Positions 25,682 to 34,674 of a DNA stretch of 61,340 bases are shown here, in pieces. A program made the position numbers and the translations under genes. Location: assembly GCA_015068825.1 (NCBI GenBank), contig SVJU01000012.1:1-61340 (forward strand), given 5' to 3'. This stretch comes from Oscillospiraceae bacterium (GTDB lineage Bacteria > Bacillota > Clostridia > UMGS1810). The notes beneath the pieces were generated by a model, which saw only the letters and a list, made by a program, of their open reading frames with translations, did not search any database and was not told where the DNA came from. The first letter of the stretch is position 1. Each line of letters opens with the position of its first letter.

Positions 25682-26107
25682 TTAGAACGGTAAATCATCA
25701 TCAGCAGGGGTTGGCATAAAATCATCATTCATACCGAAAGATGCGCTGTTGTTATCGCTTGTAAACGATGGAGCGCTTCCACCTTCGCCGCCTGAGTTTT
25801 TACTATCTGCAAAATACGCTTCATCAACAGTAACATCTGTTGTGTAATGAGTTTGTCCGTCTTTTTCATATCTTCCTGTAGTAAGTGAACCGACAATGCC
25901 GATCATTCTTCCTTTAGAAAAATATTTTGAGATAAACTCTGCAGTATTACGCCATGCAACACAGTTAATAAAATCTGCATCTCTCTGACCGTCTTTTGCA
26001 AATCTTCTGTTTACCGCTACCGAGAATGAACAAACACTAACACCTGATGGAGTAGTTCTAAGTTCAACATCTCTTGTAAGTCTGCCAAGTAAAATTACTT
26101 TATTCAT
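25682..26107 (-). CDS. ssb: Single-stranded DNA-binding protein
   Basis: 141 residues. OB fold with NKVILLGRLTRDVELRTTPSG, FINCVAWRNTAEFISKYFSKG and VVGSLTTG-like strands. A disordered Gly/Ser/Asn tail ends in DDDLPF, the acidic tip that docks partner proteins. It coats single-stranded DNA in replication, repair and recombination. It sits between the genes of S6 and S18, so translation and replication proteins are co-expressed. Confidence 0.98.
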   Translation of the reverse strand: MNKVILLGRLTRDVELRTTPSGVSVCSFSVAVNRRFAKDGQRDADFINCVAWRNTAEFISKYFSKGRMIGIVGSLTTGRYEKDGQTHYTTDVTVDEAYFADSKNSGGEGGSAPSFTSDNNSASFGMNDDFMPTPADDDLPF

Positions 26108-26127
26108 TACTAAGTCACCAACTTTAC

Positions 26128-26418
26128 TTATTTTTTAATGGTAATTGTTCTTAAAATACCGTCAGTGATGTTATAAACTCTGTCTAGCTCTTTAATAAAA
26201 TCAGGCTCTGCAACAAAGTTTATTAATGTGTAGTAACCTTCTGTTCTGTCTTCGATAGGATATGCAAGTCTTCTTTTACCCCAGTCTTCAACAGATTCAA
26301 CAGTACAAGATTTTTCAATCATAGTTTTGAATTTTTCAACTACGCTTGCAACATTCTCGTCGCCGATTGTTGTGTCAACAACAAAGATAGTTTCATACTT
26401 GTTTGTAATTTTATCCAT
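26128..26418 (-). CDS. rpsF: Small ribosomal subunit protein bS6
   Basis: 96 residues from the ATG at 26418, which follows GAAGGAGGTG; the open frame extends further but the extra residues do not belong to the family. S6 signatures are YETIFVVDTT, VEDWGKRRLAYPI and EGYYTLINFVA. It pairs with S18 on the ribosome. A leader of about 90 bases separates the promoter from the start. Such leaders often carry an S6:S18 autoregulatory element, but I could not draw one with confidence. Confidence 0.97.
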   Translation of the reverse strand: MDKITNKYETIFVVDTTIGDENVASVVEKFKTMIEKSCTVESVEDWGKRRLAYPIEDRTEGYYTLINFVAEPDFIKELDRVYNITDGILRTITIKK

Positions 26419-26516
26419 TTTTACACCTCCTTCTGGTCTTTGGCCCCAAACTTTTTGGAGCAAGGATACAAAAATCACTTTGCAATTTTTGGCTGATTTC
26501 ATAAATCAACTGTTGT

Positions 26517-26545
26517 ATTATACACCATATTTTAAAAAAAGTCAA
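26517..26545 (-). promoter_or_regulatory. Promoter of rpsF-ssb-rpsR
   Basis: Minus strand: TTGACT (26545-26540), 17-base spacer, TATAAT (26522-26517). Confidence 0.8.
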
Positions 26546-26595
26546 CTATTTTTTGCCAAAGTTTTTTGTTTTATAACTTTATTTTTACAAAGTTA

Positions 26596-26624
26596 TTGCC
26601 ATTTTAAAAAAAATGCGGTATAGT
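26596..26624 (+). promoter_or_regulatory. Promoter of the dus-coaX operon
   Basis: TTGCCA at 26596-26601, 17-base spacer, TATAGT at 26619-26624; 23 bases before the ATG and divergent from the rpsF promoter. Confidence 0.65.
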
Positions 26625-26647
26625 ATATAATAAGGAGTAATGTGTTT

Positions 26648-27601
26648 ATGAAAATTGGCAATTTAGAATTTAAAAATAATGTTTTTTTGGCTCCTATGGC
26701 AGGTGTAACTGATTTAGCATTCAGAACTGTTTCAAGAAAATATGGTGCAGCTTTGGCATATAGCGAAATGATAAGCTCAAAAGCACTTTTTTATAAGGAT
26801 AAAAAAACATTTGATATTATAAAAAGTAACAAATCCGATACACCTCTTGCGGTGCAGATTTTTGGCAGCGATGAAAAAATTATGGCTTCTACTGCAAAAG
26901 AAGCACTTTCTACAGGCGCAAAAATTCTTGACATTAACATGGGCTGTCCGGCACCAAAGGTTGTTAAATGCGGCGATGGAAGTGCTCTTTTGAAGGATAT
27001 TGATAAAATAAAAAGAATTGTATATGCAGTTAAAAATAAAGTTGATGTTCCTGTTACATGCAAAATAAGAAGCGGTTTTGACGTGGTTTGTGCTATTGAA
27101 TGCGCAAAGGCGATAGAAGATAGCGGAGCTGATGCAATCACAGTGCATCCAAGAACAAGAGAAATGTATTATTCGGGAAAAGCCGATATTGATATTATAA
27201 AAAAGGTTAAAGAAACTGTTAAAATTCCCGTTATAGGAAATGGAGATATTTTCGCCCCAGAGGATGCCAAAAATATGCTTGATAAAACAGGTTGTGATTT
27301 TATTATGGTTGCAAGGGGTGCACAGGGAAACCCATTTTTGTTTAAAGAGATTCTTGATTATTTAAAAAATGGCACATACTCACAACCTTCGAATAAAGAA
27401 AAACTTGATACAATGCTCTGGCATCTTGAGCTTCTTATAGATGATAAAGGTGAATACGTAGGTACAAGAGAGGCAAGAAAACATATTGCCTGGTACACAA
27501 AAGGGCTTAAAGGCTCGGCAGAAATACGCCAGAAGGTAAATACAACAAAAAATTACAAAGAACTAACCAAAGTTGTTGCAGACTATTTTGATACATTATA
27601 A
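26648..27601 (+). CDS. dusB: tRNA-dihydrouridine synthase (DusB type)
   Basis: 317 residues. TIM-barrel flavoenzyme with the family opening FLAPMAGVTDLAFR, the substrate-binding INMGCPAPKV (catalytic Cys), HPRTREMYYSG and GNGDIFAPEDA. It uses FMN and NADPH to reduce uridines of tRNA to dihydrouridine. Start at the ATG 26648, ten bases after AAGGAG. First gene of an operon running to birA with short gaps or overlaps. Confidence 0.95.
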   Translation: MKIGNLEFKNNVFLAPMAGVTDLAFRTVSRKYGAALAYSEMISSKALFYKDKKTFDIIKSNKSDTPLAVQIFGSDEKIMASTAKEALSTGAKILDINMGCPAPKVVKCGDGSALLKDIDKIKRIVYAVKNKVDVPVTCKIRSGFDVVCAIECAKAIEDSGADAITVHPRTREMYYSGKADIDIIKKVKETVKIPVIGNGDIFAPEDAKNMLDKTGCDFIMVARGAQGNPFLFKEILDYLKNGTYSQPSNKEKLDTMLWHLELLIDDKGEYVGTREARKHIAWYTKGLKGSAEIRQKVNTTKNYKELTKVVADYFDTL

Positions 27602-27617
27602 ATTGGAGGAAAAAACT

Positions 27618-28397
27618 ATGCTTCTTGTTATTGACGTTGGAAATACAAATATTACAATGGGTGTGTATGATAAGGAAAATCTTAAAGCTAACTGGAGAAT
27701 TGCAACAAATAAAGATAAATCAAGTGATGAAATAGGCATAATGCTTTTAAGCTTTTTTGATTTTGATAATATAGACCATAAAAAAATATCAAATGTAATT
27801 ATTTCATCAGTTGTACCGCCCATTATGTATTCTTTAAAAAATGCAATAAAAAAATATCTTAAAATAGAACCTGTAATTGTTGACAGTAATATAAAGAGCA
27901 ATCTTGTTTTAAAAAGTGAAAACAAGCATGAACTTGGCGCAGATAGAATTGTAAATGCAATAGGTGCAATTTCAATTTATAAAGCACCTATGATTATAGT
28001 AGACTTTGGTACTGCAACAACGTTTTGTGCTATAAGTAAAGATAATGAATATCTTGGTGGTGCAATAATGCCCGGTATTAAAATATCTATGTCGGCACTT
28101 GTTGAAAAAACAGCAAAGCTTCCGAGAATTGAAATATCAAAACCAGAAAATGTAATTGGAAAAAACACCGTTGAGGGAATGAAGTCGGGTGTTTATTATG
28201 GTTATGTAGGCAGTGTTGATTATATAGTTTCTAAAATGAAAGAGGAACTTGGTGAGATGGATGTTACTGTAATTGCAACGGGAGGACTTGCAAGAATGAT
28301 ATCCCAGGATTCAAAAACTATTACAAATATTGACTCTCTTTTAACATTAAAGGGATTAAGAGAGATTTTTGTGCAGGGAGATTATAAAAATGTATAA
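27618..28397 (+). CDS. coaX: Type III pantothenate kinase
   Basis: 259 residues from the ATG after TTGGAGG. ASKHA-fold motifs are IDVGNTNITMGVY (phosphate 1), HELGADRIVNAIGA and DFGTATTFCAI (phosphate 2), with GGLARMI near the end. It phosphorylates pantothenate at the first step of coenzyme A synthesis and, unlike type I, is not inhibited by CoA. The stop overlaps the next ATG. Confidence 0.96.
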   Translation: MLLVIDVGNTNITMGVYDKENLKANWRIATNKDKSSDEIGIMLLSFFDFDNIDHKKISNVIISSVVPPIMYSLKNAIKKYLKIEPVIVDSNIKSNLVLKSENKHELGADRIVNAIGAISIYKAPMIIVDFGTATTFCAISKDNEYLGGAIMPGIKISMSALVEKTAKLPRIEISKPENVIGKNTVEGMKSGVYYGYVGSVDYIVSKMKEELGEMDVTVIATGGLARMISQDSKTITNIDSLLTLKGLREIFVQGDYKNV

Positions 28398-28854
28398 AGA
28401 AGTATCCAAATCAAATGTAAATAAGCTTTTGGTACTTTTGGGATTTATAATTTCAATGGTTGTTGTAATGCTTGTTACAAATAATATTATTTATCCTGTA
28501 AATAAAATGCTTGCCGACGTTATAAATATTTTATATTTTGGCTTTGGTGTGTATTTTTATATGCGATATTTTATGACATCATATGAATATAAAGTGGAAG
28601 ATAATACATTTGTTATTACAAAGCTTCTCAATAAAAATAATCCACAAATTGTTCTTTCAATAAGCATTGATGATATTGAAAAAATAGAAGAATATCCTGA
28701 TGATTTTATCCAAGATGCAGAAAAACTTGATTTTTCGTCTTTTAATAATCAAAAAAAATACTACTTTTACGCTTATTTTGATAATAAAAAATATGTGGTT
28801 TTATTTAACCCCACCGACAAATTACTCGAATTTATTAATGAGGTGAAATCTTGA
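28390..28854 (+). CDS. Hypothetical membrane protein with a PH-like cytoplasmic part
   Basis: 154 residues, no family recognised. Two membrane helices (about residues 13-31 and 38-62) are followed by a beta-rich soluble part (YEYKVEDNTFVITK, IDDIEKIEEYP, YYFYAYFDNKKYVVLFNP). This resembles the PH-like or YdbT-type domains of bacterial small membrane proteins. It overlaps coaX by eight bases and the decarboxylase gene by four, so it is translationally coupled to both. Confidence 0.7.
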   Translation: MYKEVSKSNVNKLLVLLGFIISMVVVMLVTNNIIYPVNKMLADVINILYFGFGVYFYMRYFMTSYEYKVEDNTFVITKLLNKNNPQIVLSISIDDIEKIEEYPDDFIQDAEKLDFSSFNNQKKYYFYAYFDNKKYVVLFNPTDKLLEFINEVKS

Positions 28855-30269
28855 AATTTAATGAATATATAAACGACGGTCTTAAAAAATTTGCATACTC
28901 AAATAAAACAAGCTTTCAGACACCTGCTCATAAGGGTAAAATAGATATGATGAGTGAGGAATTTTTTAATATGGATTCAGGTTCACTCGATACTGTAAAA
29001 GGTATTGCCGACCCGTCTGCATATATAAAAATGAGTCAGACTCAGCTGGCAAAAATATATGATGCTCAAAGAAGTTTTTATCTTGCAAATGGAGCAAGTT
29101 GCGGAATATATGCTTCACTTACACTTTGCCTTAAAAGAAATGATATGATAATAGTTGATAGAAATTGTCATAAATCTGTTATAAACGCAATTATACTTTT
29201 AGGTCTTCTTCCAATTTTTATTGAACCTACATATATGCACCGTTTTGGATTTTCGTCAGGATTCAATTATGAAGGCTTGGAACGTACTGTTGCAACTTTT
29301 CCAAATGCAAAGGCAATACTTGTAACTTCGCCAAACTATTATGGAATTGTATCTGATATAGAAAAAATAACAACACTTGCACATACAAATAATATGTTTA
29401 TGATAGTTGATGAGGCACACGGGGCACATTTTAATTTTTGTGATTCGCTTCCAAAGTCGAGTGTTGAGTTTGGAGCAGATTTTGTTGTGCAAAGTGCATC
29501 AAAAACACTTGGTGGACTTAATGGCTCGGCACTTCTTCATGTTAACTGTAATAACTTTTTAAATAAAGAAATTTTGGATGCAGTTTCAATGTATCAGTCA
29601 CAAAGTACTTCGTATGCTGTTTTGGCAGTGCTTGAAAAAAGTATTCTTAACGCAACCGAGTTAAAAGAAAAATATGAAAAGATGCTTGATGCTGTAAAAG
29701 AAGCTGCAGAATTTGTTAATTCAAATTCAAATGCCTACTGGCTTGATGATGAAATTCTAAAAAACGAGAATGTATTCGATTATGACAAAACAAGAATTGT
29801 TGTAAATTTTGCGTTTTCTGCAGTAAGCGGTTATGATGTTGCACGTGTTTTGAATTCCCGCTTTGATATAAAGGTTGAATTTTGCGATGATTTAAATATA
29901 GTTTGCATTTTTTCGCCGTATAATAAAATTTCGGATGTTAAAAAGCTTGCAAAGGCAATTGTTACAATAGCAGGAAAAACTGTTGGTATTAAAAATTTAT
30001 CAGACAGACCTTCAAAAGGAGTTACTCATGCAATGAAACTTACTCCGTCAGATGCCTTTTTTGCAAATAGCGAGGCTGTTGAGCTTAAAGATGCATTAGG
30101 AAGGGTTTCAAAAAATATTGTATGCAAATATCCACCCGGAATTCCAATTCTTGTTCCTGGAGATGTAATATCAAGTGAGCATATTAAATCTATACTTGAA
30201 ATTATGGATTCTGGTGCAGAAATTTACGGTATAAGAGAAGATAAAACAATAGAAGTTGTAAAAATGTAA
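28851..30269 (+). CDS. PLP-dependent Orn/Lys/Arg decarboxylase family protein
   Basis: 472 residues, fold-type I aminotransferase-like. Visible features are the family opening FQTPAHKGK, GASCGIYASLTL, the aspartate-bearing IVDEAHGAHF, and the PLP lysine in SASKTLGGLNGSALL. The C-terminal decarboxylase domain ends in the substrate-binding PPGIPILVPGD. It is like the short SpeA/YaaO arginine or lysine decarboxylases of Firmicutes (no N-terminal wing domain). Polyamine synthesis is the likely role; the exact amino acid is not decidable. The TTG start is coupled to the upstream stop; GAGGTG precedes it. Confidence 0.9.
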   Translation: MKFNEYINDGLKKFAYSNKTSFQTPAHKGKIDMMSEEFFNMDSGSLDTVKGIADPSAYIKMSQTQLAKIYDAQRSFYLANGASCGIYASLTLCLKRNDMIIVDRNCHKSVINAIILLGLLPIFIEPTYMHRFGFSSGFNYEGLERTVATFPNAKAILVTSPNYYGIVSDIEKITTLAHTNNMFMIVDEAHGAHFNFCDSLPKSSVEFGADFVVQSASKTLGGLNGSALLHVNCNNFLNKEILDAVSMYQSQSTSYAVLAVLEKSILNATELKEKYEKMLDAVKEAAEFVNSNSNAYWLDDEILKNENVFDYDKTRIVVNFAFSAVSGYDVARVLNSRFDIKVEFCDDLNIVCIFSPYNKISDVKKLAKAIVTIAGKTVGIKNLSDRPSKGVTHAMKLTPSDAFFANSEAVELKDALGRVSKNIVCKYPPGIPILVPGDVISSEHIKSILEIMDSGAEIYGIREDKTIEVVKM

Positions 30270-30277
30270 GGTGTAAT

Positions 30278-31069
30278 ATGAATATCGACAAACTTACAAA
30301 AGAAACCATTTTGCAAAAATTAAATGATAAGGCATCTTTCTTTGATGTGAATATATTTGATACCGTTACCTCCACAAATACTCTTGCAAAAGAAGAGGCA
30401 ATAAATGGTGCAAGGGAAGGTTATGTAGTTTTAGCAACAAGTCAGACACAAGGAAGAGGAAGAATAGGAAGAAAGTTTTTTTCACCATCTGATACAGGTA
30501 TTTATTTAAGTGTTGTTTTAAAGCCTGATGAAGAATGTGAAAATATGATTTTTATTACTACACTTGCTGCTGTTTCGGTATGTGAGGCAATAGAGAGTGT
30601 TTCGCAAAAGAAAACTGACATAAAATGGGTAAATGACATTTTTATTGATGGCAAAAAGGTGTGCGGAATTTTAAGTGAGGCAAAGCTTAAAAACAATAAT
30701 AAACCTGAATTTGTAATTTTAGGAATAGGTATAAATGTTTATAAGCCAGAAGATGATTTTCCGGATGATATCGCAAAAACGGCAGGGTATATTTTTGAAC
30801 AAGAAGAAAAAGATGTAAAAAACAATCTGTGTGCAAAAATTCTTGAAAGAATTTTGTTCTATTATAATAATTTAAAAGAAAAAGCTTTTTTGGACGAATA
30901 CAAAAAAAGAAGTATTGCAACAGGAAAAAATATAACTGTTATAAAATCAAATAAAAAATACAGTGCATATTGTATGGGACTTGATGATGATTTGCGTTTA
31001 AGAGTAAGGTATGAAAATGGAAATGAGGATTATATTTCTTCAGGCGAAATAAGTATACGATTAAATTAA
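30278..31069 (+). CDS. birA: Biotin--[acetyl-CoA-carboxylase] ligase without DNA-binding domain
   Basis: 263 residues. The ligase core has TSTNTLAKE, the biotinyl-AMP loop GRGRIGRKFFSP, and KWVNDIFIDGKKVCGIL. A short C-terminal SH3-like domain follows. It attaches biotin to carrier lysines of carboxylases. The usual bifunctional BirA has an N-terminal winged helix that represses biotin genes; there is no room for it here, so this is a class I, enzyme-only ligase. Last gene of the dusB operon, eight bases after the decarboxylase gene. Confidence 0.93.
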   Translation: MNIDKLTKETILQKLNDKASFFDVNIFDTVTSTNTLAKEEAINGAREGYVVLATSQTQGRGRIGRKFFSPSDTGIYLSVVLKPDEECENMIFITTLAAVSVCEAIESVSQKKTDIKWVNDIFIDGKKVCGILSEAKLKNNNKPEFVILGIGINVYKPEDDFPDDIAKTAGYIFEQEEKDVKNNLCAKILERILFYYNNLKEKAFLDEYKKRSIATGKNITVIKSNKKYSAYCMGLDDDLRLRVRYENGNEDYISSGEISIRLN

Positions 31070-31101
31070 AAATCAGCCCTCTTAATTTGAAGGGCTGATT
31101 T
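31070..31101. terminator. Bidirectional terminator between birA and the amidase gene
   Basis: Stem AAATCAGCCCT (31070-31080) with AGGGCTGATTT (31091-31101). The right arm encodes the last residues of the convergent amidase, so the hairpin is partly coding. Confidence 0.85.
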
Positions 31102-32686
31102 TTTTGTCTGCAGAATTGGTTGTTTTACTTGAAGAATTTATTTTTGATTTACCTAAAGTTTTTACAGTTTCTTTTGCTTCAGTGATATTCTTTTTCATTG
31201 TTTCAAGCGATTTTTCAATTCCTTGGGCAATTCCTAAAGCAAAATCGTTAAGAGATTTTTTGCTTGATAATAAAGTTCTGTCATATTCATTCGTAATAAA
31301 AGCACATTCAACAAGTATTGCAGGCATTGCGGTTTTTCTTAATACCCACAGACCAGGGCGTGAAACAATTCCTTTATCTGTTATATCAACAATATCAGCA
31401 ATTTCTTTGTCGACATAGGTTGCTGCGGTTTTTGAATCTATACCGTAGCTTCCACTTGTTGCATCACCATTGTATAATACCATCATTCCAGATACATCAG
31501 GGTTGTTTTCTATGGCATTAACATGTACACTTACAAAAAGGTCAGCATCATGCTTGTTGGCAATATCAGTAATTTCTGAAAGCTCCAAAAATTTATCGGT
31601 ATTTCTTGTCTGTTTAACATTAATACCTTTTTGTTTCAAAATAGAATAGACCTTATTTGCAATATAAAGATTAATATCTTTTTCCTGAAGCTCAATTTCG
31701 CCTTCTTCATTGGTATAAATTGTCCCCGGATCTTTTCCGCCGTGTCCGGCATCGAGTATCACAAGAAGGTTATTTTCATCTCTTGTTGCCATAAATTCTA
31801 TAGCAGACAATTTATCTTCCTCTTCGCTTTTTTCATCACTGTCGGTTTCATCTTTGTCATCTTTACTGTTATTTTCATCTTTTACACTATCTTTGTCTGT
31901 GTTATCATTGTCGGTGTTTTCGTCTTCATCAAAGTCGATTTCATCATCAGGTATTTCGCCAACTTTTATAGTTAAAATTTTATTCTTAAGTGAAATAGAA
32001 TATTCGTATTTATCGTTACATTCCACAACAATTCTTGCAAAGCCAGGATGCTGTGCATATCGGATTTCTTTTAAAATTTTATTGTCAACGGGTGAATTGC
32101 CATCGTTAAAATCAAGCTTTGCAGCATAAAAATCCATAACAATACAATTAGAATATTCAAGGAAAAATATGTTTGGCTCTTTTTTGCCATTATATTTTAT
32201 TTGTATTTCAGAATAATCATCATCGTTTTTGGTAAGCTTCATATTGCTGATTGAAGCTTGTTTTTGTTTTATACGGACACTTTTATCTTTTTGTTGCCAT
32301 TCAACATCACATCCTAAAGTTTCGCTTATAAATCTTATAGGAACAAGACATCTTCCTGAAACTATAACAGGTGGCGAATCAAGTGTAACTTTTTTTGAGT
32401 TTACAATAGCAATTTTTTTGTCAACGGTAAGAGTAATATCTGTGTCGTCGGTTTTTATATTAACCTGTTTATTTTTGTCATCCCATAAAACCGATGCACC
32501 GAATGATGTAAATATTGCTCTTGTAGGACAGAGTGTGCGGTCATTTACAATGATGGGCGGAACATCGCAGGGAAGGGGAATATCGTTTATGTATAGTGAA
32601 ATTTCATTTTCTGCAGTTGCAACATAGGATGAAAGTAAAAAAATCAGAGAAAAAATAATTAAAAATATTTTTTTCATATTTGCCAA
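31082..32686 (-). CDS. Secreted N-acetylmuramoyl-L-alanine amidase (Amidase_3) with AMIN and copper-amine-oxidase-like domains
   Basis: 534 residues. A signal peptide ends near VATAE (about 25). A copper-amine-oxidase N-terminal-like wall domain follows (about 28-135, IIVNDRTLCPTRAI and IVSGRCLVPIRFI). Then come an AMIN domain (about 145-235) and an Asp/Glu/Lys-rich linker (about 235-295). The zinc amidase domain (about 305-495) has LLVILDAGHGGKDPG, SVHVNAIE and VECAFITNEYD with its catalytic Glu. The tail is Lys/Ser-rich. It cuts the bond between N-acetylmuramic acid and L-Ala in cell separation or lysis. AAGGAG lies six bases before TTG 32686, which favours that start over the ATG at 32677. 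It occupies the place next to rpmH where dnaA is often found. Confidence 0.92.
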   Translation of the reverse strand: MANMKKIFLIIFSLIFLLSSYVATAENEISLYINDIPLPCDVPPIIVNDRTLCPTRAIFTSFGASVLWDDKNKQVNIKTDDTDITLTVDKKIAIVNSKKVTLDSPPVIVSGRCLVPIRFISETLGCDVEWQQKDKSVRIKQKQASISNMKLTKNDDDYSEIQIKYNGKKEPNIFFLEYSNCIVMDFYAAKLDFNDGNSPVDNKILKEIRYAQHPGFARIVVECNDKYEYSISLKNKILTIKVGEIPDDEIDFDEDENTDNDNTDKDSVKDENNSKDDKDETDSDEKSEEEDKLSAIEFMATRDENNLLVILDAGHGGKDPGTIYTNEEGEIELQEKDINLYIANKVYSILKQKGINVKQTRNTDKFLELSEITDIANKHDADLFVSVHVNAIENNPDVSGMMVLYNGDATSGSYGIDSKTAATYVDKEIADIVDITDKGIVSRPGLWVLRKTAMPAILVECAFITNEYDRTLLSSKKSLNDFALGIAQGIEKSLETMKKNITEAKETVKTLGKSKINSSSKTTNSADKKISPSN

Positions 32687-32819
32687 TATGTACTCCTTTC
32701 ATTGTGATAAGGTATTTTAATACTAACACAAAATTTTATTTTTTTCGACAAAAAATTTAATATGCAATAAAAATGTAATATTTTATTTGAAAAATAAAAA
32801 AAATAACACAAATTTATTG

Positions 32820-32848
32820 TTGACAAATTTAAATTTGTATTGTATAAT
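32820..32848 (+). promoter_or_regulatory. Consensus promoter of the rpmH operon
   Basis: TTGACA at 32820-32825, 17-base spacer, TATAAT at 32843-32848: perfect consensus. The leader holds a small perfect hairpin, ACAAGC/GCTTGT, at 32871-32885. Confidence 0.85.
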
Positions 32849-32918
32849 AATTTACGATTTGTAAAATATGACAAGCTATGCTTGTTTGTATACAGTTAAC
32901 TTAGGGAGGTGCTTTTTT

Positions 32919-33053
32919 ATGAAAAGAACATATCAGCCGAATGTAAGACATAGAAGCAAAGTTCACGGCTTTAGAAAGAGAATGGCAACCAGCAATGGTA
33001 GAAAAGTTTTAGCTCGCAGAAGATTAAAAGGAAGAAAAGTATTATCTGCGTAA
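32919..33053 (+). CDS. rpmH: Large ribosomal subunit protein bL34
   Basis: 44 residues, very basic. Full family sequence pattern: [18 protein letters not shown], then [28 protein letters not shown] precedes the ATG. First gene of the rpmH-rnpA-yidD-yidC-jag-mnmE-mnmG-rsmG block. Confidence 0.98.
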   Translation: MKRTYQPNVRHRSKVHGFRKRMATSNGRKVLARRRLKGRKVLSA

Positions 33054-33065
33054 TAGAAGAACTCC

Positions 33066-33092
33066 AAAAGGCCACAGATATGTGGTCTTTTT
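33066..33092 (+). terminator. Hairpin between rpmH and rnpA
   Basis: Eleven-bp stem (33066-33076 with 33081-33091, one G-U pair), GATA loop, ending in a short T run. Partial termination or an RNA-processing site here would let bL34 be made in excess over RnpA. Confidence 0.6.
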
Positions 33093-33111
33093 AAGCATAG
33101 GAGGCTTTTTT

Positions 33112-33450
33112 TTGAAGGGTACTATTAAGCTTAATAAAGAATTTCGATATGCTTATAACAGAGGCAAAAAGGTTGTGACAGACAGAATTGTTATGCATTA
33201 TAACAAAAACCGTACACCTGTAACAAAATATGGTATTACTGTATCTACTGTGATTGGTAAGGCTCATATGAGAAACCGAATTAAACGCCTTATAAGAGAA
33301 GCATACAAAGATGAAAAAAAGCTTATTAAGCCCGGATACAATATAATTTTTGTTGCCCGCTCAAAATGTGCATTTTCATCTTTAAAAGATATAAAGTCTT
33401 CTATGAATGAGTGTCTTTTGAAAGCGGAGCTTAAAGAAAGTATGCTATGA
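33112..33450 (+). CDS. rnpA: Ribonuclease P protein component
   Basis: 112 residues from the TTG at 33112, seven bases after GGAGG. The RNR motif [15 protein letters not shown] is present, with the [15 protein letters not shown] opening. It binds the RNase P RNA that matures tRNA 5' ends. It overlaps yidD by four bases. Confidence 0.97.
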   Translation: MKGTIKLNKEFRYAYNRGKKVVTDRIVMHYNKNRTPVTKYGITVSTVIGKAHMRNRIKRLIREAYKDEKKLIKPGYNIIFVARSKCAFSSLKDIKSSMNECLLKAELKESML

Positions 33451-33659
33451 TTAAAAAAATTATTATATTTTTAATTAACCTGTACCGAAAGTATATATCA
33501 CCATTAAAAAAACCATGTTGCAGATTTTATCCTACCTGTTCTGAGTATGCACTCAAAGCGGTAGAAAAATACGGGGCTATAAAAGGGGTATATCTTTCTG
33601 TAAAAAGAATACTTAAGTGTCATCCGTTTCATAGTGGCGGATATGACCCCTTAGAATAA
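33447..33659 (+). CDS. yidD: Membrane protein insertion efficiency factor YidD
   Basis: 70 residues. The conserved core [19 protein letters not shown] and [12 protein letters not shown] are complete. It is a small, amphipathic membrane-associated protein that helps YidC insert proteins. It is coupled to rnpA (ATGA overlap) and followed by yidC. Confidence 0.97.
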   Translation: MIKKIIIFLINLYRKYISPLKKPCCRFYPTCSEYALKAVEKYGAIKGVYLSVKRILKCHPFHSGGYDPLE

Positions 33660-33700
33660 CATCTGTCTTTTGAATAAAAGGCGTTACGGAGGCGATTGCT

Positions 33701-34645
33701 ATCAATATTTTTAAACTAATTGCGCATGCACTTGGCTTTATATTGAATTTCATATATGGTTTTGTAAACAACTACGGTATAGCGCTTATATTGTTTACAA
33801 TTTTTGTTAAGCTTATTTTGTTGCCACTAAGTGCCAAGCAACAAAAATCAATGGTAAAAATGCAGCAAATACAGCCAAAGCTTACTGAACTTCAGACTAA
33901 GTATAAGAATGATCCACAAAAGCAGCAACAGGAAATGGCAAAGCTTTATAAAGAGCATAATGTGAATCCTGCAGGCGGATGCTTGCCAATGCTTATTCAG
34001 CTTCCTATTTTGCTTTGCTTGTATCAGGTTATTTCATACCCGTTAACATTTATGCGTAATATGAATGATGCTGAAAGCTGGATATGCGCAACAAAATATG
34101 CATCAGAATTTTTGGCTAATAAAGGTACTCATTCTATGGCGCAGATTGTTGCAGCAAAAGAAGCTGGCCTTATAAACTTTAACTTGTTTAATGGCATGGA
34201 TTTATCTTTGGTTCCATGGCAGGGACTTAATAATATCAATCTTTTATGGCTTATTCCGATTTTTGCGGGTGTAACGACATTTTTAAGCAGCAAACTTACA
34301 TCGGCATCAGGTTCTAAAAAGGATAAAAATTCTGATGAGCCGGAAAAAGTAAAGAGGATATTAAATCCCGAAGATACAAAACAAGGCACATCAGGTACCG
34401 ATCAGGCACAGTCAATGACAAAAACAATGACATATTTTATGCCACTGTTCACTGTGTGGATTGCATTTACTTATCCTGCAGCTCTTGGCTTTTATTGGGG
34501 ATTAAGCAACGTTCTTGCAATTTTGCAGCAGATTTATTTAAACAGAAAATACGGCGATAAATATAAAGAAGAAGTTGCTGCTATTGAAGAAGTTAAAGAA
34601 AAAGAAAGAAAAGAAAGAAAAAAATTAAAGCAAAAAAGAAAATAA
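33701..34645 (+). CDS. yidC: Membrane protein insertase YidC, probable ATC start
   Basis: About 314 residues. YidC/Oxa1 fold with NYGIALILFTIFVKLILLP, QPKLTELQTKYKND, and a cytoplasmic loop. The hydrophobic segments of later helices include CLPMLIQLPILLCLYQ and LWLIPIFAGVTTF. The basic C-terminal tail is typical. No ATG, GTG or TTG lies between the upstream in-frame stop (33671) and TTG 33743. That TTG would leave only nine residues before NYG and has no ribosome binding site. A strong GGAGG at 33688-33692 is eight bases from ATC 33701, which gives the expected 23-residue lead. The ATC start is my inference; a sequencing error is an alternative. Confidence 0.9.
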   Translation: MNIFKLIAHALGFILNFIYGFVNNYGIALILFTIFVKLILLPLSAKQQKSMVKMQQIQPKLTELQTKYKNDPQKQQQEMAKLYKEHNVNPAGGCLPMLIQLPILLCLYQVISYPLTFMRNMNDAESWICATKYASEFLANKGTHSMAQIVAAKEAGLINFNLFNGMDLSLVPWQGLNNINLLWLIPIFAGVTTFLSSKLTSASGSKKDKNSDEPEKVKRILNPEDTKQGTSGTDQAQSMTKTMTYFMPLFTVWIAFTYPAALGFYWGLSNVLAILQQIYLNRKYGDKYKEEVAAIEEVKEKERKERKKLKQKRK

Positions 34646-34674
34646 TTTTCAATAAATTTTTAGGAGTGCTTTTA

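Noticed and set aside
26419-26516. Possible S6:S18 autoregulatory RNA in the rpsF leader
   Set aside because: The leader is long enough, but I could not draw the conserved stem with its CCG bulge.
33743-34645. TTG 33743 as the yidC start
   Set aside because: No ribosome binding site before it and it would remove the usual N-terminal lead; the strong GGAGG fits ATC 33701.
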